Below are positions 1 through 4,860 of a DNA stretch of 5,253 bases, one piece after another. Below the pieces are notes generated by a model. That model was not told where the DNA came from and did not search any database. It saw nothing but the letters and a program-made list of their open reading frames with translations. Positions within the stretch are counted from its first letter, which is position 1. Each line of letters opens with the position of its first letter. The DNA is from Planctomycetota bacterium. Its GTDB lineage: Bacteria; Planctomycetota; Phycisphaerae; WQYP01. The translations under genes and the position numbers were made by a program. The stretch covers positions 1 to 5,253 of the forward strand of contig JAJZCU010000189.1 of the NCBI GenBank assembly GCA_021828935.1, in the 5' to 3' direction.

Positions 1-6
1 CCGGCC

Positions 7-131
7 CCGCGCGCCCGTCGCGGCCCGGCGGGGCCGGCGCGGGCGGCTAACAGGGTTGGTCACGGGTTTGAAATTTTTGATGCCATGCACGTTCGTATGC
101 ACATTGCGCTTCGCCCCGGTCGCCGGCGCCG
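7..131. repeat. Tandem repeat unit, copy 1
   Basis: This is the first of two related units about 125 bp long that lie 199 bp apart. Over 7-78 it matches 206-277 at 62 of 72 positions without a gap by my count, including a 24-base identical block at 30-53. Similarity continues less perfectly through 92-131, with one inserted base in copy 2. Each unit has a very GC-rich first half, a short AT-rich core (TTTGAAATTTTT at 67-78) and a second half rich in TGCA and CGCC steps. No gene is supported here. The period is not a multiple of three, so the copies lie in different frames, and the frames that stay open are Arg/Ala/Pro-rich, as expected by chance in such DNA. The window begins inside or just before the unit, so more copies may lie upstream. 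Confidence 0.8.
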
Positions 132-205
132 GCGTGCGGCATTTTGCGCCGGGACGGCACACTTCCGCACCGGTCGCCCCGCAACGCCGGGGAATTGTGC
201 CGCCG

Positions 206-331
206 CCGCGCGCCCGCCGCGGCCTGGTGGGGCCGGCGCGGGCGGCTAACAGATACGTCCGCGGGTTTGAAATTTTTGCGGCGCCGTGCGTTCATATGCA
301 CGTTGCGTTTCGCCGCCGGTCGCTGGCGCCG
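206..331. repeat. Tandem repeat unit, copy 2
   Basis: This is the second copy of the unit at 7-131. The AT-rich core TTTGAAATTTTT recurs at 266-277 and GGCGGCTAACAG at 241-252. The stretch after the shared GGCGGCTAACAG (253-262) has diverged strongly from copy 1, while both flanks are conserved. Many of the other differences are transitions (C/T or A/G). The bases just after the unit (329-338) repeat the first ten bases of the window, which hints that the duplication once extended further. The unit ends about 30 bp before the predicted -35 element of tmk. It could be a decayed dispersed repeat, a structured RNA or the tail of an array; the sequence does not decide between these. Confidence 0.8.
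285..302. other. Hairpin inside repeat copy 2
   Basis: Arms 285-291 (CGTGCGT) and 296-302 (ATGCACG) pair over seven positions, one of them G.T, around a four-base loop TCAT. An outer GCGGCG (278-283) / CGCCGC (311-316) pairing could extend it with an internal loop. The matching place in copy 1 forms only a four-pair TGCA stem (86-89 with 98-101), so the structure is not well conserved between copies. There is no T-run, so it is not a typical intrinsic terminator. Confidence 0.4.
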
Positions 332-361
332 GCCCCGCCCGCGGGCTGTGGCGCCCCGCGT

Positions 362-390
362 TTGCCGCCGCTTTTCCAGCCCCTTACAAT
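362..390 (+). promoter_or_regulatory. Likely sigma70-type promoter of tmk
   Basis: A -35 element TTGCCG (362-367, 4 of 6 to consensus) is followed after exactly 17 bp by a -10 element TACAAT (385-390, 5 of 6). Transcription would start near 397, giving a leader of about 24 bases before the tmk start at 421. The spacing is ideal and the -10 stands out in GC-rich DNA. The call rests only on consensus matching. Confidence 0.55.
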
Positions 391-420
391 GCGCGCTGAT
401 TTGCGCTGCGGAATTGGGCC

Positions 421-1125
421 ATGGATATTGAAGCTTTAGCCGCGCGGCTGCGCGGTAAATTTGTCGTGCTCGACGGGCCGGATGGCTGCGGCAAAACCAC
501 CCAGATGCAGCGGCTGCTGGATACGCTGACCGCCGCGGGCCTGGATGTGTTGCGCCTGCGCGAGCCCGGCGGCACGGCCATCGGCGAGCAAATTCGTGAG
601 TTGCTCCTTACGCCAAAAGGCGAAGGCATGGATGTCCGCTGCGAAATGCTCCTGTACATGGCCAGCCGGGCGCAACTCGTGCAGCAGCAGATAAAACCCG
701 CGTTGGCCGCCGGTCAATTTGTATTAAGCGACCGCTATGTCAGCAGCACGCTGGCGTATCAGGGGGCGGGGGGCGGCCTTTCGACCAAGGGAATTTATGA
801 TGTGGCGGAAGTGGCGGTGAATGGCGTGTGGCCTGATGTCACGTTTATCTTTGATCTGCCCATTGACGTGGCGATGGCGCGGCTTGTGCCGGATCCGGGC
901 AAGAAGGCAAATGGTAAAGCTGGGCGAACTGTCCACACCAGCCAACCGGGTCTGTTTTCCGACCGCATAGAACAGCGGGACCGCGATTACCACCGGCGCG
1001 TGCGGGAAGGCTATCTGGCGCAGGTGGCCAATAACTGCGAGCGCTTCCGTTTAATTGACGCCTCGGGCGCCATTGACGCGGTTCAGGCCCAGCTGCTGCG
1101 GGAATTGGCCGCGTTTGTGCGGTGA
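421..1125 (+). CDS. tmk: Thymidylate kinase (dTMP kinase)
   Basis: This cytosolic enzyme phosphorylates dTMP to dTDP with ATP, an essential step of dTTP synthesis. The 234-residue product shows the full family signature: P-loop GPDGCGKTT at residues 19-27, the dTMP-site motif REPGGT at 47-52, the DRY motif at 104-106 followed by SSTLAYQG, and the conserved DRIEQRD segment from 181 leading into HRRVREGYL. The P-loop lacks the arginine found in type I (eukaryotic) enzymes, so this is a bacterial type II enzyme that should take its catalytic arginine from the LID. The LID (about 156-180) is longer than usual: E. coli has about six residues between the preceding helix and DRIE, while here there are about 25, including R169. 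That explains the length (234 against about 205-215). ATG 421 is chosen because the P-loop then sits at the usual depth; only a weak GCGGA (408-412) precedes it. A promoter lies at 362-390. No neighbouring gene suggests an operon. Confidence 0.97.
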   Translation: MDIEALAARLRGKFVVLDGPDGCGKTTQMQRLLDTLTAAGLDVLRLREPGGTAIGEQIRELLLTPKGEGMDVRCEMLLYMASRAQLVQQQIKPALAAGQFVLSDRYVSSTLAYQGAGGGLSTKGIYDVAEVAVNGVWPDVTFIFDLPIDVAMARLVPDPGKKANGKAGRTVHTSQPGLFSDRIEQRDRDYHRRVREGYLAQVANNCERFRLIDASGAIDAVQAQLLRELAAFVR

Positions 1126-1185
1126 AAATATGCGTCCGTGGTGGGGCGGCAACGAGAACCAAAGGGGCATTTTTCCGCACCGCAC
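1117..1185. other. Inverted repeat spanning the tmk stop codon
   Basis: GTGCGGTG at 1117-1124 is perfectly complementary to CACCGCAC at 1178-1185, with 53 bases between. Just inside the arms AAAATATGC (1125-1133) is partly mirrored by GCATTTTT (1167-1174), so the pairing can extend imperfectly. On the plus strand it could fold as a long-range stem at the end of the tmk message. The T-run lies inside rather than after the stem, so it is not a standard intrinsic terminator. An eight-base match at this distance could arise by chance. Confidence 0.3.
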
Positions 1186-1288
1186 AGAGGTTTCATCGCA
1201 ACATGGGGCGCGCCGGTGCGTTAAGTCCATACGGGCCGGTTTGCCATGGCTTGATCCAAGTGCGAAGTTGCGCGGGGCGGGACGTACA

Positions 1289-1322
1289 CTGCCGCCGCAA
1301 GAAGCCCCGTGGCAGGTGGCAG
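1289..1322 (+). other. Possible leader hairpin upstream of the GT-C gene
   Basis: CTGCCGCC (1289-1296) can pair with GGTGGCAG (1315-1322) over eight positions with one G.T pair and an 18-base loop. It ends 39 bases before the start at 1362. It could be a leader structure or a tmk terminator without a T-run. I saw no convincing promoter elements between 1126 and 1361. The rest of that 236 bp gap has no gene I can support. Confidence 0.25.
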
Positions 1323-1361
1323 ACAATATCTCCCGCTGTTTGAATAACGGATGCTCGCCTC

Positions 1362-3308
1362 ATGCAAAGCGTTACCGAAGCTCCCCTGCCGCTGGATTAT
1401 TCCTTGGAAACCAGCCGCGGCAAAACGGCCGATGAGGCGCCAATAAACGCCTGCGACTTGCCGCTGTTGGCGCGCCCGCCACGCGGCAACCGGTACGAAC
1501 GTCTGCTGGCCGGCGTGCTGCTGGCCGGTTTGTTGGGCGTCTTTGCCTACATGCTGCTCGTGGCCCACACGCCGGCCCATGCGGGCGTTGACCAAAATGG
1601 ATATCTGACCAATGGCCGGCTGCTTTTGCAGGGGCGGTTGTGGTATCGGCTCAAAAATCCGTGGCAGTTCATCGGCAGCATGATGGTGCTCACCGCCGAC
1701 GGCCACGTGACCAGCAAGTACCCGCTGGGCTTGCCGGCGATGTACGCGCTGGCGCGCTTTCTGGGCGGCCCGCTGGCGGTGTACTGGGTCGATCCGGCGG
1801 CGATGGTGGTCGCGTGCGGCCTGGCGTTTTTCTTGATGCGCAAATTCGTGGGGGATTTTCTGGCCCTTCTGGGGGTGTGCATCCTCATATTTAATCCCAT
1901 CACCCTCACCTTCGCCGACGACGCCAATTCCCATGCCGCAGCGCTGTTTTGTACCGTCACGGGCTTTCTGCTGCTCGCCACTTTTTGGCAAAAGGGCGGC
2001 TGGTGGCGCGGGCTGCTGGCCGGCTTCTTCCTGGGATATTCCAGCACCGTGCGCTACACCGATTTTCTTTGGATTATTCCCATTGTCTTTGTGCTGTTGG
2101 TACCGCTGGGCGAACGGCGGCTGACCTGGAAACAGCGGTGGTTGTGCCTGGCTGGTTTTGCCATACCCGTGGGGCTGCAGGCCGCGGCCAACTGGGCATG
2201 TTTCGGCGCCCCATGGCGCACCGGCTATGCGCTGTGTGATGAACAGACCGGGTTTGCGTGGAAATACTTTTGGGGCGTCGCCGGGCGACATGGCAACTGG
2301 CTTACGGTGCTGCAACAATTCGACGGTTACGGCCTGATGATCATCTTCCCGCTGGCCCTGGCGGGGCTGGTGCGAATGTTCTGGGATTCCTGGAAGGCCG
2401 CCACATTTCTGGCGCTGTGGGTTGTGCCGGGGGCCATCTTGTACATGTTATATTACTGGGCGCCGGCGGGTTTGCAGACAGTGGGCTATCTACGTTTCTT
2501 CTTAAACTTTTGTCCCGCGCTGGTCATTGCCGCGCTTTGGTTCGTGGCGCGGGCTTCACAAGACCGGCCACGGGCCACGGCAATAACCGCCGGGCTGCTG
2601 GCGGCGCTGGCGGCGGGCGTGGGAGCACGGGTTGGCGGTCGAAAATACGTACAGATATTGCAGGATCGTCGGCAATTCGCTCTGGCGGAACAGAAGGTGC
2701 GTAAGCATCTGCCCGCCGGCAGCGTGATATTCGCGTCCAATCCCATGTGCGAGCAACTCGGTTCCATCGGCGGCTATCGTTTGTACGACACGATGCTGTT
2801 TAGTCCGCGGGCGTTCGGGTGGGTTCACGCCATTGCCAAAAAGAAGGGCCCCAGCCCCTTTCAGCATTCACGGGCTCTTAAATATCTGCACATGATCGGG
2901 CGAAAAAACACCAAGGGGCATTGGATCGCCAAGCCCCTGATGACCCTGCAACAGCAGGCAATGGACATCATGCAGGCGGCGTTTAAGGCGCACAAAAAGG
3001 TGGCCATGCTGATGCATCTGCGCGAACTGTCATTCGTGCGCCGCGTGGACCACGAGATGGCGTTCAAGCGCATTGCGTCCTGGTCCGGCGGAAATTGGTT
3101 TAACCTGCGTCGGCTGATGAATCGGCCGTGGTTCAAGAATAATCCGCAGGCCCGGGCCCGCTTTATGATGCACATCAACCAGCAAGAGCACATGAACCGC
3201 TGGGTTTTGTGCATGGTCACCAACGCGAAGTTGGCGCAAAAGAAAAGCCGGGCAAAATACCCGGCTGCTAAAGAATTCTGGAGCCATTTCCTGAAGTTGC
3301 CGGTGTAG
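1362..3308 (+). CDS. Polytopic GT-C-type glycosyltransferase (PMT/ArnT-like)
   Basis: This is a 648-residue integral membrane protein. GT-C enzymes move a sugar from a polyprenyl-phosphate donor to a lipid, glycan or protein on the outer face of the membrane; donor and acceptor cannot be read here. A basic N-terminus (1-47) precedes a first membrane helix (about 48-68). The next loop carries D77 in VDQNGYLTNGRLLLQG, where the catalytic Asp of GT-C proteins sits. SKYPLGLPAMYALARFLGG (118-136) resembles the family's KxPLxP loop. About nine or ten further hydrophobic segments follow (roughly 146-160, 165-181, 191-207, 216-248, 259-278, 323-339, 346-364, 379-395, 405-421), with GYLRFFLNF (374-382) recalling the late R-Y motif. 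A soluble C-terminal part (about 427-648) starts like the usual GT-C periplasmic domain (HLPAGSVIFASNP), but its last 170 residues are basic, Met/His/Lys-rich and unfamiliar. The start is firm: an in-frame TGA at 1341 leaves ATG 1362 as the only early start. There is no clear Shine-Dalgarno. A non-enzymatic GT-C-like protein is possible. Confidence 0.82.
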   Translation: MQSVTEAPLPLDYSLETSRGKTADEAPINACDLPLLARPPRGNRYERLLAGVLLAGLLGVFAYMLLVAHTPAHAGVDQNGYLTNGRLLLQGRLWYRLKNPWQFIGSMMVLTADGHVTSKYPLGLPAMYALARFLGGPLAVYWVDPAAMVVACGLAFFLMRKFVGDFLALLGVCILIFNPITLTFADDANSHAAALFCTVTGFLLLATFWQKGGWWRGLLAGFFLGYSSTVRYTDFLWIIPIVFVLLVPLGERRLTWKQRWLCLAGFAIPVGLQAAANWACFGAPWRTGYALCDEQTGFAWKYFWGVAGRHGNWLTVLQQFDGYGLMIIFPLALAGLVRMFWDSWKAATFLALWVVPGAILYMLYYWAPAGLQTVGYLRFFLNFCPALVIAALWFVARASQDRPRATAITAGLLAALAAGVGARVGGRKYVQILQDRRQFALAEQKVRKHLPAGSVIFASNPMCEQLGSIGGYRLYDTMLFSPRAFGWVHAIAKKKGPSPFQHSRALKYLHMIGRKNTKGHWIAKPLMTLQQQAMDIMQAAFKAHKKVAMLMHLRELSFVRRVDHEMAFKRIASWSGGNWFNLRRLMNRPWFKNNPQARARFMMHINQQEHMNRWVLCMVTNAKLAQKKSRAKYPAAKEFWSHFLKLPV

Positions 3309-3324
3309 CGCCCGGCCGGGGCCG

Positions 3325-3347
3325 CGCGCACGCCGTCGGCGTGCGTG
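3325..3347. terminator. GC-rich hairpin between convergent genes
   Basis: CGCACGCC (3327-3334) and GGCGTGCG (3338-3345) form a perfect eight-pair stem with loop GTC, extended by a G.T and a C-G pair to 3325/3347. It begins 17 bases after the GT-C stop and lies downstream of both convergent genes, so it can serve as a bidirectional terminator. There is no T-run on either side, so termination might need Rho or rely on stem stability alone. A ten-base palindrome CCCGGCCGGG lies just before it at 3311-3320. Confidence 0.5.
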
Positions 3348-3357
3348 GCAGGGGACG

Positions 3358-3376
3358 CCCCGCTGATGCGGCGGGG
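3358..3376 (-). terminator. Hairpin just after the export lipoprotein stop
   Basis: CCCCGC (3358-3363) pairs with GCGGGG (3371-3376) around a seven-base loop. In the minus-strand message it starts two bases after the TAA of the export lipoprotein (3379-3381). With the hairpin at 3325-3347 it forms a double-hairpin end region. It lacks a T-run. Confidence 0.35.
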
Positions 3377-3378
3377 GC

Positions 3379-4137
3379 TTAGAATCCGCCCGCAGCCGCG
3401 GTGTACGATGCGGTGCTGGCCACATTCAAGGCTGGCGAGATTGGGAACAGGATATTCTGCAAACCCACGCCAATTGCGGCCAGCGGATTGTATGGCACGT
3501 ATACAATGTCGCCCTGTTCAAGCAGCACGTTGGCCGTGGTGTTACCGCGTTGAATCATGTCCTTTAAGTTCACCACCGTCACATGCCGCTTCTGCGGATT
3601 GGTGGATGGTTCAATGACATAAATCCGATCGGGCCAGCCCAGTCGCGTTGGCTGCGCCGCGGCCAACGCGGTCAACAGCGTATCGCGGCCTGTGAAGCGC
3701 TTGGGACCGCTGTTGCGGGTGGCGCCAAACACATAATACCATTGGCTGCGATCTTTCACGTCCACATGGACTTTCACATCGCTGTAGTAGGTCTTGAGCT
3801 TTTCGGTCAGCAACTTTTCAATCTGGGCGGGCGAATAACCGGCCACGTAAACCCGATTCAGCAAATCCAGGTTCAGCGTGCCATCGGGCGCCACCTGTTG
3901 CTTGACGTTGTTGACTTCCGGCGCCAGCGGGGCGTGAATGGTAATAATATCGGGCGGTTCCACCTTGTAGGTGGTGGGGCTTACCTCCAATTGGTACGCT
4001 TTTGGAAAGTACTTTAACTGGGCGCGTTCGCGACGGGTTGGACCGCTGGCGCAGCCGCCCAATCCGATGAACGACGCCACCATGCCCAGGGCCAATGTTC
4101 CGCGCAGCAGAGTTTTCATAGAAATCCGACCAGCCAT
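3379..4137 (-). CDS. Wza-like polysaccharide biosynthesis/export lipoprotein
   Basis: Proteins of this family form the outer-membrane channel through which capsular or exopolysaccharide leaves the cell. The 252-residue product starts with a lipoprotein signal: basic RISMKTLLR, a hydrophobic stretch (10-25) and lipobox LGGC with the lipidated Cys at 29, followed by Ala, compatible with outer-membrane sorting. A Poly_export domain follows at about 55-128 (YKVEPPDIITIHAP at 57-70, then VAPDGTLNLDLLNRVYVAGY and EKLLTEKLKTYY). A single SLBB-type domain spans about 131-214 (QWYYVFGATRNSG to LLEQGDIVYVP). An amphipathic C-terminal segment (218-237) is placed like the Wza barrel helix. One SLBB domain makes it shorter than E. 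coli Wza (about 380 residues). ATG 4137 is chosen because AAAGGA sits seven bases upstream; a longer in-frame reading to 4239 would bury the signal peptide and cross the promoter. No Wzc kinase or polymerase gene lies beside it here. Confidence 0.9.
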   Translation of the reverse strand: MAGRISMKTLLRGTLALGMVASFIGLGGCASGPTRRERAQLKYFPKAYQLEVSPTTYKVEPPDIITIHAPLAPEVNNVKQQVAPDGTLNLDLLNRVYVAGYSPAQIEKLLTEKLKTYYSDVKVHVDVKDRSQWYYVFGATRNSGPKRFTGRDTLLTALAAAQPTRLGWPDRIYVIEPSTNPQKRHVTVVNLKDMIQRGNTTANVLLEQGDIVYVPYNPLAAIGVGLQNILFPISPALNVASTASYTAAAGGF

Positions 4138-4144
4138 TGTTTTT

Positions 4145-4150
4145 TCCTTT
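4145..4150 (-). promoter_or_regulatory. Shine-Dalgarno of the export lipoprotein gene
   Basis: On the minus strand AAAGGA lies seven bases before ATG 4137, followed by an A-rich spacer. It is the clearest ribosome-binding site in the window and selects 4137 over the in-frame ATG at 4119 and over upstream readings. Confidence 0.75.
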
Positions 4151-4181
4151 GTATCGAAAGCCAGAAAAAGTCTTCTCAATC

Positions 4182-4209
4182 CTTGTAACACGATCCCACG
4201 TATTGTTAA
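4182..4209 (-). promoter_or_regulatory. Candidate promoter of the export lipoprotein gene
   Basis: On the minus strand a -35-like TTAACA (4209-4204, 5 of 6) is followed after 16 bp by a -10-like TACAAG (4187-4182, 4 of 6). Transcription would start near 4175, giving a leader of about 38 bases that contains the Shine-Dalgarno. The -10 match is modest. Confidence 0.4.
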
Positions 4210-4224
4210 GTACAGTGGCGGCAA

Positions 4225-4239
4225 ATGCAAGCGCTGCAT
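4225..4239. promoter_or_regulatory. Short dyad upstream of the lipoprotein promoter
   Basis: ATGCA (4225-4229) and TGCAT (4235-4239) form a dyad with a five-base centre AGCGC. It lies about 15 bp upstream of the predicted -35 element, a place where a regulator could bind. The arms are short and the match could be chance. Confidence 0.25.
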
Positions 4240-4275
4240 GCGCCGTGGCGAAAATGGGCGCCATGTCCGCGGGGG

Positions 4276-4319
4276 CCGTTGGCAATATGCCCATTACGCC
4301 AACGGAACCGAGGCCAACG
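4276..4319. promoter_or_regulatory. Operator-like cluster of GCCAACG sites
   Basis: CCGTTGGC (4276-4283) and GCCAACGG (4298-4305) are perfect eight-base inverted arms separated by 14 bp, placing the half-site centres about 21 bp (two helical turns) apart. A third GCCAACG follows in direct orientation at 4313-4319. Inside, GGCAATATGCC (4281-4291) is a smaller palindrome. The cluster lies in the 262 bp between divergent genes, where a shared regulator would be expected, but it could instead form a hairpin. The remainder of 4138-4399 shows no gene I can support. Confidence 0.4.
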
Positions 4320-4399
4320 TGCGCCGCAATGTAGGGCCGCGCCGTGTGTCTCTGGCGCCTGAAAAATTTTGGGAACTTTAACGATTAATTTCCGTTTAG

Positions 4400-4849
4400 A
4401 TGGTAGAACACACGTTTAACTTTCGGCCGATAATGCCTATGCCCATGAACGAACTTAAGCGTAAGTCCCTGGAACAAATCGTGGAAGAATGTGCCCGATA
4501 TCCGTTGGAAGCATTTGAATTTGTGCGCCAGGGTTTGAATTACACCATGGAACAACTGCAATCTGACGCGCCTGAGTCAGAGACCAGCCGCCGGCACATC
4601 AGCGGCCAGCAGCTATGCCGCGGTCTGCGCGGATATGCCATCTGCCGCTATGGATTTATGGCCAAAGCGGTGCTGCACCATTGGCAGATTCGCCGGACTG
4701 AAGATTTCGGTCGTATTGTCTTCGCCATGGTCGAGAACCGCCTGATGCACAAGACCGACGATGACGACATCCACGATTTCGATAGCGTGTATGATTTTGG
4801 CCACGCCTTCGACCCCGCCTGCAACGCGCCCGAAATGCTCTGCAAGTAA
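4400..4849 (+). CDS. Minf_1886-like conserved protein of unknown function
   Basis: This is a small acidic, probably cytosolic protein of 149 residues with no signal peptide or membrane helix. It matches, from memory, the Minf_1886 family of Planctomycetes, Verrucomicrobia and relatives, whose function is not established. The recognisable blocks are YPLEAFEFVRQGLNYT (34-49), HISGQQLCRGLRGYAICRYG (66-85), MAKAVLHHWQI (87-97), DFGRIVFAMVE (102-112) and the acidic tail DFDSVYDFGHAF (126-137). The start is uncertain. ATG 4400 directly follows an in-frame TAG, and three closely spaced ATGs follow at 4433, 4439 and 4445. Starting at 4445 gives MNELKRKSLEQ and 134 residues, closer to what I recall of family N-termini. 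None has a Shine-Dalgarno. A -10-like GATAAT at 4429-4434 would put transcription near 4441, compatible with a leaderless start at 4445, but it lacks a good -35. The gene diverges from the export lipoprotein. Confidence 0.85.
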   Translation: MVEHTFNFRPIMPMPMNELKRKSLEQIVEECARYPLEAFEFVRQGLNYTMEQLQSDAPESETSRRHISGQQLCRGLRGYAICRYGFMAKAVLHHWQIRRTEDFGRIVFAMVENRLMHKTDDDDIHDFDSVYDFGHAFDPACNAPEMLCK

Positions 4850-4860
4850 GCCGGGCAGTT

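Noticed and set aside
155..202. Nested inverted repeats (CGGCACA/TGTGCCG around CCCCG/CGGGG) between the two repeat units
   Set aside because: The outer arms are 34 bp apart with asymmetric insides, there is no T-run and no adjacent gene end in view, and short GC palindromes are expected here.
56..439. Open frames through the 5' repeat region on both strands
   Set aside because: The products are Arg/Ala/Pro-rich and of low complexity, the repeat period is not a multiple of three, and one plus-strand frame runs into the tmk start. They look like chance openings in very GC-rich DNA.
1122..1343. A 73-codon plus-strand frame starting at a GTG that overlaps the tmk stop
   Set aside because: The product shows no domain, motif or ribosome-binding site, is rich in Arg/Gly, and overlaps frames of equal quality on the other strand.
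1281..1345. TACACT (1285-1290) and GAATAA (1342-1347) as -10 elements for the GT-C gene
   Set aside because: Neither has a -35-like hexamer at 16-18 bp upstream.
1221..2318. Long minus-strand open frame of 365 codons opposite the GT-C gene
   Set aside because: The product is Gln/Pro/Arg/His-rich without any domain and is the antisense shadow of a clearly coding membrane protein.
4138..4239. N-terminal extension of the export lipoprotein by 34 residues
   Set aside because: It would place residues before a well-formed lipoprotein signal peptide, run across the candidate promoter and ignore the strong Shine-Dalgarno at 4145-4150.
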